From positions 1 through 64,000 of the forward strand of contig CAYNBJ010000005.1 in the NCBI GenBank assembly GCA_964395835.1: a stretch of 64,000 nucleotides of DNA. The letters run 5' to 3'. The position numbers were made by a program, and so were the translations under genes. Source of the DNA: LLD-282 sp964395835. Its GTDB lineage: Bacteria > Pseudomonadota > Gammaproteobacteria > Berkiellales > Berkiellaceae. Below the pieces are notes generated by a model. That model was given only the letters and a program-made list of their open reading frames with translations. It did not search any database and was not told the DNA's origin. This document shows, piece after piece, positions 59,748 through 64,000 of the stretch (positions are counted from its first letter, which is position 1; each line of letters begins with the position of its first letter).

Positions 59748-62036
59748 TCAGCTCTTGGCCAATGTAACAACCTCTGGCTCATAAGGAATGAGGTTCAAAT
59801 TTTGAAAGGTGCCCCTCAAAAAATACAGCTCTTCATTCCATTCATTAATCCGATCTCCCCATGAATGCACTCCTGGCAAAGTCAACCCTACAGTCCAAGG
59901 TTGTAATATCGCTAATACTGAACTGAGTGCCTGTGAAACTTGCGGTCGCACTGCTAACAGCAAATCCAGTTTTTGAGTCTTACGATCATAAGAGCCTGTA
60001 GGATAAATGGTCAGGCAGCCCGCCTGACCATAACCTTCCACAATAGAATAATAAGCATCTGTACGTCGCCCACTGAGAGCAACTTTATCAAAACACACTC
60101 CTTTATACCATAAGCTACGCAACTGCTGCTCTTGAAAAATTTGCCCAGTTAAAATATTTAATCCTGTAAAATGTTCATTTGTCATTTTTGGTAAAAAAAG
60201 ATCTTGAATATGAGCATGCCATTGCACACAATCTTCACCATCATGATAAAAAGTCAAGTACAATGGTCCACCATCAAACAAAGAAGTGTATGCGCCAATT
60301 TGATTCAAAATAAAAGCACCGTCACCACCCTTGTTATTCTGGCGATATACAAACGATAAATGACTCCCATACAGCTGATACAAATCGCAATCATGATTCA
60401 TCTCCCAGGTCCCATGTAAATGGTGTGCTTGTCCATAAGCATATCGACATTGATCAATTTTAAATTTCATCAAAGAAAGATCAGAAGCTTGGTGACTCTT
60501 GTCTTGCAAGACTGTACGCATTTTCCAAAAATCCTCGAAAAAAGCATAAGTCTCTATAACTTTCTCCAAATCCATTTGCATAATATGACAGTCTATTTCC
60601 TGATCTTGAATATTCACTGCCATTTCTAAGGCGGGTCCTTGCACAAAACATTTTTTCTTGCTCTGTGTGTTTCGCATCCCCATTTCATACGACTGATTAT
60701 CAATTTCTATGTGCCCTAGATAATAATCTTTTTTTTGATGCAAGATCAGATAAGAAGTGCCTGTTATCCGTTCTATTCCTGAAGGATTTTCGATGGAAGA
60801 AATATCCACCAAAATATCTGGATCTTTATAAAAAATCTGCCCCCCTAAAGAACCGTAGGATGAATGTGATAATAAACAACTCGCCTGCAATGGAAATACG
60901 CTGGCAAGATCGACTCTTCCTTGAATCTGATCAAAATGAAATTGGATTTTTTTTCTTCCAAGATGCAAAGAGCTCAGAACATTTTGATTGCTATCTCGAA
61001 CATAAAACCTCCGATCATGATCAGAAAAATCAACAAAATAATTTTGCTGATTTTTTCGAAGATGCATACGTCCATTACCGATCCCTTGTGTTGAAAAATC
61101 AACCTCAGCAGATTGAATAAAAAAATCATTTTCTGAATCCAAACTGTACAGACCGATCTGATAACGATCTCGCAACCAATTTCCTGTCAAAGAACCGTGT
61201 AAAAATTCTTTATTGTGTTTTAACAACTCAAAATCAAACTTTAAAGTTTTATCAACAATACAGAGAGTAGCGTCATGTATGACAAAATCTAGATTGTATT
61301 TCACAAAATAATCCAGATCTATTTTGAAATGACGCACTTGATAGCAATTATCTGGATTCTCTTCAAAGAAAAATTGACTTTCCTGCATATCATGAATCCA
61401 TACTCCTGTTTTATCCGCTCTATTGAATTGTAAAATCCATTTTTTAGAATCCGCCATCTGTAAAGACACAGTGGATTGAATCGGGTCAGATTGATAACAA
61501 AGCTCATGAATATCTAAAACATGATCATCGGCTATTTGTAAATAAAAATTGGAAGCACGTGCGACTATACGATTTGTAAAATCTTTTTCAATGTAGAAGT
61601 GAACATTGTGAGCACTAGCCTGTAAAAATGAAAAATCCACGAACTGGCAAGACCCCTGATCGACATGCACCTGATCAGGCTGAATAAGAAATCGTGATTT
61701 AAAATTTTTAAAAGCGACTGTATCATAAACGCCATCTCGAATCTCTATCATCCATTTAGGAAAAAAAAATAACAAACACTTCAAAAAAGGCAGTGATTCA
61801 GTTGGCTCTAAATCTAATTCACTGTATGGTGCTTTTCGAAAGACAGCGTAATCGATCACTAAATGCGGCATAGCTTGTTGAAAAATCAGATGCCACCCAT
61901 CAATTGCCCAAGTTCCACTTGCATCTCGCCAATCGAAATGGCCTGGAATACAACACCAGCCTGTCATCAGCAACAAGAATCCAACAGACCAAAAACACAA
62001 AATGCTCGAGAGTATTCTTTTTACTAGATTCTTCAC
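59748..62036 (-). CDS. Short YhdP/AsmA-like envelope protein
   Basis: One N-terminal helix (ILCFWSVGFLLLMTGWCC) then about 730 residues of beta-rich periplasmic sequence. The opening (GHFDWRDASGTWAIDGWHLIFQQ) and the position after RNase G support the YhdP family, AsmA-like bridge proteins that carry phospholipids to the outer membrane. At 762 aa it is much shorter than E. coli YhdP (1266). The strand-rich, repetitive pattern fits a shorter groove, but the assignment rests on context and fold character. Confidence 0.65.
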   Translation of the reverse strand: MKNLVKRILSSILCFWSVGFLLLMTGWCCIPGHFDWRDASGTWAIDGWHLIFQQAMPHLVIDYAVFRKAPYSELDLEPTESLPFLKCLLFFFPKWMIEIRDGVYDTVAFKNFKSRFLIQPDQVHVDQGSCQFVDFSFLQASAHNVHFYIEKDFTNRIVARASNFYLQIADDHVLDIHELCYQSDPIQSTVSLQMADSKKWILQFNRADKTGVWIHDMQESQFFFEENPDNCYQVRHFKIDLDYFVKYNLDFVIHDATLCIVDKTLKFDFELLKHNKEFLHGSLTGNWLRDRYQIGLYSLDSENDFFIQSAEVDFSTQGIGNGRMHLRKNQQNYFVDFSDHDRRFYVRDSNQNVLSSLHLGRKKIQFHFDQIQGRVDLASVFPLQASCLLSHSSYGSLGGQIFYKDPDILVDISSIENPSGIERITGTSYLILHQKKDYYLGHIEIDNQSYEMGMRNTQSKKKCFVQGPALEMAVNIQDQEIDCHIMQMDLEKVIETYAFFEDFWKMRTVLQDKSHQASDLSLMKFKIDQCRYAYGQAHHLHGTWEMNHDCDLYQLYGSHLSFVYRQNNKGGDGAFILNQIGAYTSLFDGGPLYLTFYHDGEDCVQWHAHIQDLFLPKMTNEHFTGLNILTGQIFQEQQLRSLWYKGVCFDKVALSGRRTDAYYSIVEGYGQAGCLTIYPTGSYDRKTQKLDLLLAVRPQVSQALSSVLAILQPWTVGLTLPGVHSWGDRINEWNEELYFLRGTFQNLNLIPYEPEVVTLAKS

Positions 62037-62174
62037 AGAAAAACTTTATGAGTGCTTTGATCTTAGCTTAGCATTCTTCTACATGTCTCTGGGGTAAAAA
62101 ATTTTATACACTGACTCTTTCTGCATGCAAGATCAAAATAGAAAGGAGCTGCTTGCACTCAGAAAGATTGCTGT

Positions 62175-63638
62175 TTAGAGCTCTGACTCATCAAAAATGA
62201 ATTCGCTTTTCGAAACAACTCGCAGATCAATTTGATTATCATGATCGTGCGTTTTTTGATAGCGCCAAATCATTTTTACCATCTTTTTGTATTCACGAAG
62301 AGAGTTTTCGTACCTTTGCAAATAATTCAATACATCTTGACGGCCAAGAATCACGAGCACCTTATCATCTCGATCAATAATAGCATCATATTTTTCGAGA
62401 AAAACCCAAAGAAAAACATGTGGTGCAAGCAGTTGACCTAAAGCACCGCAACACTGACAAGACAGTGTGTTTTTCTGCAGATAAGATTGCCCCTGCCTCT
62501 TTCTCGTCATTTGCATTAATCCCAAAGGGGTTAATGGGTAAACCTGTACAGGCATAGTATCATGCAAAAAAGCTTTCTGTGCCAGTTCAAAGAGATAAGA
62601 TCGATCTTTCGGATCGTGCATATCAATAAAATCAATAACAATAATTCCTCCTAGCTCTCGAAGAGGAATCTGTTGTGCTAAAAGCTCTATGGCTTCCTGA
62701 TTCGTTTTTAAAACCGTTTCTCGTACATTTTTTTTTCCGACAAATCCAGATGTATTCACATCAATAGTGACCATAGATTCGGTTTGCTCAATAACAATCG
62801 CTCCTCCTGATGGAAGCTCTAATTGAGTTTGCATTGCATTTAAAAGCTGTTTGGAAAATGCATATGAGCGACTTAGGCCATCACCTGCTTGTTTATAAAT
62901 GATAATCGGTCGTTTTTCATTGAGAAACTGTCTATTTATAAAATCTTGGAGACTCTTCTGTAAAACTTGATTATTGACAAAAATACAAGAGATTCCGTAT
63001 TTCCCAAAATCTCTAATCACTCGTTCAGCTAATGAAAGATCTGACCAAACACACACTGGAATCTTAGTGGCGTTCAAGATTGCGCTACGAATCTTTGACC
63101 ACTGCTCCACTGTTTGTTTGTAGTCTTGCACAATAAGCTCCTCAGCCACACCTTCGCAAAGCGTTCGGAGAATCACGCCTTGCATATGATTCTCACTCAC
63201 CACAGCTTGTAATCGTAAGCGCTCTTGAGGATCTACAATTTTTTGAGAAAGAGTCGATTGCTTCGCATAAGGATGATAAACACAATAGACCGATGGTAAA
63301 GCGATTTGTGTTGTTAAGCGTGCACCTTTTTCTCCAATCGGATCTTTTAAAACCTGTACTAGAATATTTTGGCCCTGAATCACTAACTGTTCGATCTTTT
63401 GCTCTTCAAGAATGCTGGGTACACAATCCTTCACATGCAAAAATCCTGTCCGTCCTTTGCCAATATCGATGAAAGCTGATTGCGTGCCTGGTAAAACTCG
63501 AATAACAGTTCCGTAATACACAGATCCTACGAGACTTTGAGTCCGCGCATCTTCTCTATAAAAATATCGCAACTTTTTATCAGAAAACACCCCAACACTC
63601 AAATCCGAGGCAATTGAAGAAACAATCATCTCATACAT
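62175..63638 (-). CDS. rng: Ribonuclease G
   Basis: Endoribonuclease of the RNase E/G family that matures 16S rRNA 5' ends. S1 domain about residues 35-120 (GSVYYGTVIRVLPGTQSAFIDIGKGRTGFLHV), catalytic aspartates in VTIDVNTSGFVG and GGIIVIDFIDM, and the zinc-link cysteines in CQCCG. The start at 63638 gives 487 aa, matching E. coli RNase G (489). An upstream in-frame extension lacks homology. Confidence 0.95.
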   Translation of the reverse strand: MYEMIVSSIASDLSVGVFSDKKLRYFYREDARTQSLVGSVYYGTVIRVLPGTQSAFIDIGKGRTGFLHVKDCVPSILEEQKIEQLVIQGQNILVQVLKDPIGEKGARLTTQIALPSVYCVYHPYAKQSTLSQKIVDPQERLRLQAVVSENHMQGVILRTLCEGVAEELIVQDYKQTVEQWSKIRSAILNATKIPVCVWSDLSLAERVIRDFGKYGISCIFVNNQVLQKSLQDFINRQFLNEKRPIIIYKQAGDGLSRSYAFSKQLLNAMQTQLELPSGGAIVIEQTESMVTIDVNTSGFVGKKNVRETVLKTNQEAIELLAQQIPLRELGGIIVIDFIDMHDPKDRSYLFELAQKAFLHDTMPVQVYPLTPLGLMQMTRKRQGQSYLQKNTLSCQCCGALGQLLAPHVFLWVFLEKYDAIIDRDDKVLVILGRQDVLNYLQRYENSLREYKKMVKMIWRYQKTHDHDNQIDLRVVSKSEFIFDESEL

Positions 63639-63797
63639 AACACCCCACTCCCCAAAGACACAATGATTGCTGCACTTGTTCAAACCAAAGAAATGTGATG
63701 ACTTGATTTTTAGACTATGCACACAATCAAAGAACTGCCTTGAGCAATTCAAGGCAGAAAACAAAAGCTGTATCGCTTTATTCTGTATATGGAATTA

Positions 63798-63827
63798 TTG
63801 TTTCATATTGGCATATCAGGTTACAAT
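63798..63827 (+). promoter_or_regulatory. Promoter of gatC
   Basis: TTGTTT, 18 bp spacer, TACAAT, 36 bases before the gatC ATG. Confidence 0.5.
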
Positions 63828-63863
63828 AAGAGCGATTTTTATTTTTATGCTACAGAGGCCATG

Positions 63864-64000
63864 ATGTCCCATATTTCTTCAGAAAATCTCGTACATCTTT
63901 CGCGCTTAGCCAAAATTGCTATTTCGAAAAACAATGAGGCTGTTTATCTCCAATCGCTCAATCGACTTTTAGAAACCCTATCACTTCTCGAAAAAGTTGA
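63864..64000 (+). CDS. gatC: Aspartyl/glutamyl-tRNA amidotransferase subunit C, 5' part
   Basis: Cut by the right edge after about 45 codons. SENLVHLSRLAKIAISKNNEAVYLQSLNRLL matches the GatC N-terminal helices (VRHLARLARLAL...QLN.IL). GatC is the small chaperone-like subunit of GatCAB, which converts Glu-tRNA(Gln) or Asp-tRNA(Asn). AGAGG precedes; the second of two adjacent ATG codons is used for spacing. Confidence 0.85.
   Translation, partial: MSHISSENLVHLSRLAKIAISKNNEAVYLQSLNRLLETLSLLEKV

Overview
The window looks like a piece of a gammaproteobacterial chromosome from a reduced, probably host-associated or intracellular lineage. The evidence is the set of gammaproteobacterial neighbourhoods: sspA-sspB, mlaFEDCB, kdsC-lptC-lptB-rpoN-hpf, leuS-lptE-holA, rsfS-rlmH, miaB-ybeZ-ybeY-corC, ygfB-pepP-zapA-6S RNA, rng with yhdP, and lipB-lipA. 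The DNA is AT-rich and tightly packed, with many 4-17 bp operon overlaps and three tail-to-tail overlaps of 31-44 bp between convergent genes. No rRNA gene, complete tRNA gene, CRISPR array, prophage or insertion sequence was seen. Placement below class is not claimed.

Layout. 1-5200: a tandem array of coiled-coil membrane proteins, three intact copies and one broken copy at the left edge, each intact copy with its own promoter and most with their own intrinsic terminator. 5.5-14.8 kb: sspA-sspB, a BON lipoprotein, cytochrome bc1 (petABC), a BolA-like protein, a Nif3 protein, ferrous iron transport (feoAB), an HU-like protein and rplM-rpsI. 14.8-15.7 kb: a gene-poor stretch with hairpins, one possible small membrane protein and a possible gene remnant. 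15.7-23.7 kb: an MFS carrier, the Mla phospholipid-transport operon, LPS synthesis and export genes, rpoN and a hibernation factor. 23.7-38.8 kb: TldD/PmbA, MinCD, an orphan sensor kinase, DHFR, HolA/LptE/LeuS, Lgt, ThyA, FadD, RlmH and RsfS.

38.9-45.8 kb holds the most striking object: a single gene for a protein of about 2280 residues. It combines an apparent RelE-like N-terminal module, a UvrD-type superfamily 1 helicase core and about 1600 residues of helical sequence. It follows miaB-phoH-ybeY-corC, where lnt normally lies, and has its own extended -10 promoter. 49.5-64 kb: an RMD1-family protein, class II aldolase, a DMT transporter resembling rickettsial SAM importers, 6S RNA overlapping the end of zapA, pepP, ygfB, rppH, a HAD phosphatase, lipA/lipB, PPi-dependent phosphofructokinase, a short YhdP-like protein, RNase G and the start of gatC.

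How it fits together: much of the window serves the envelope (Mla, KdsC, LptB/C/E, Lgt, YhdP, BON lipoprotein), respiration (bc1), glycolysis (PPi-PFK, aldolase), lipoate, thymidylate/folate and translation. Several usual partners are missing from their usual places (lptA, minE, lnt, nadD). They may lie elsewhere or be lost. The coiled-coil array and the giant helicase-like protein are the lineage-specific parts and the best candidates for undescribed biology.
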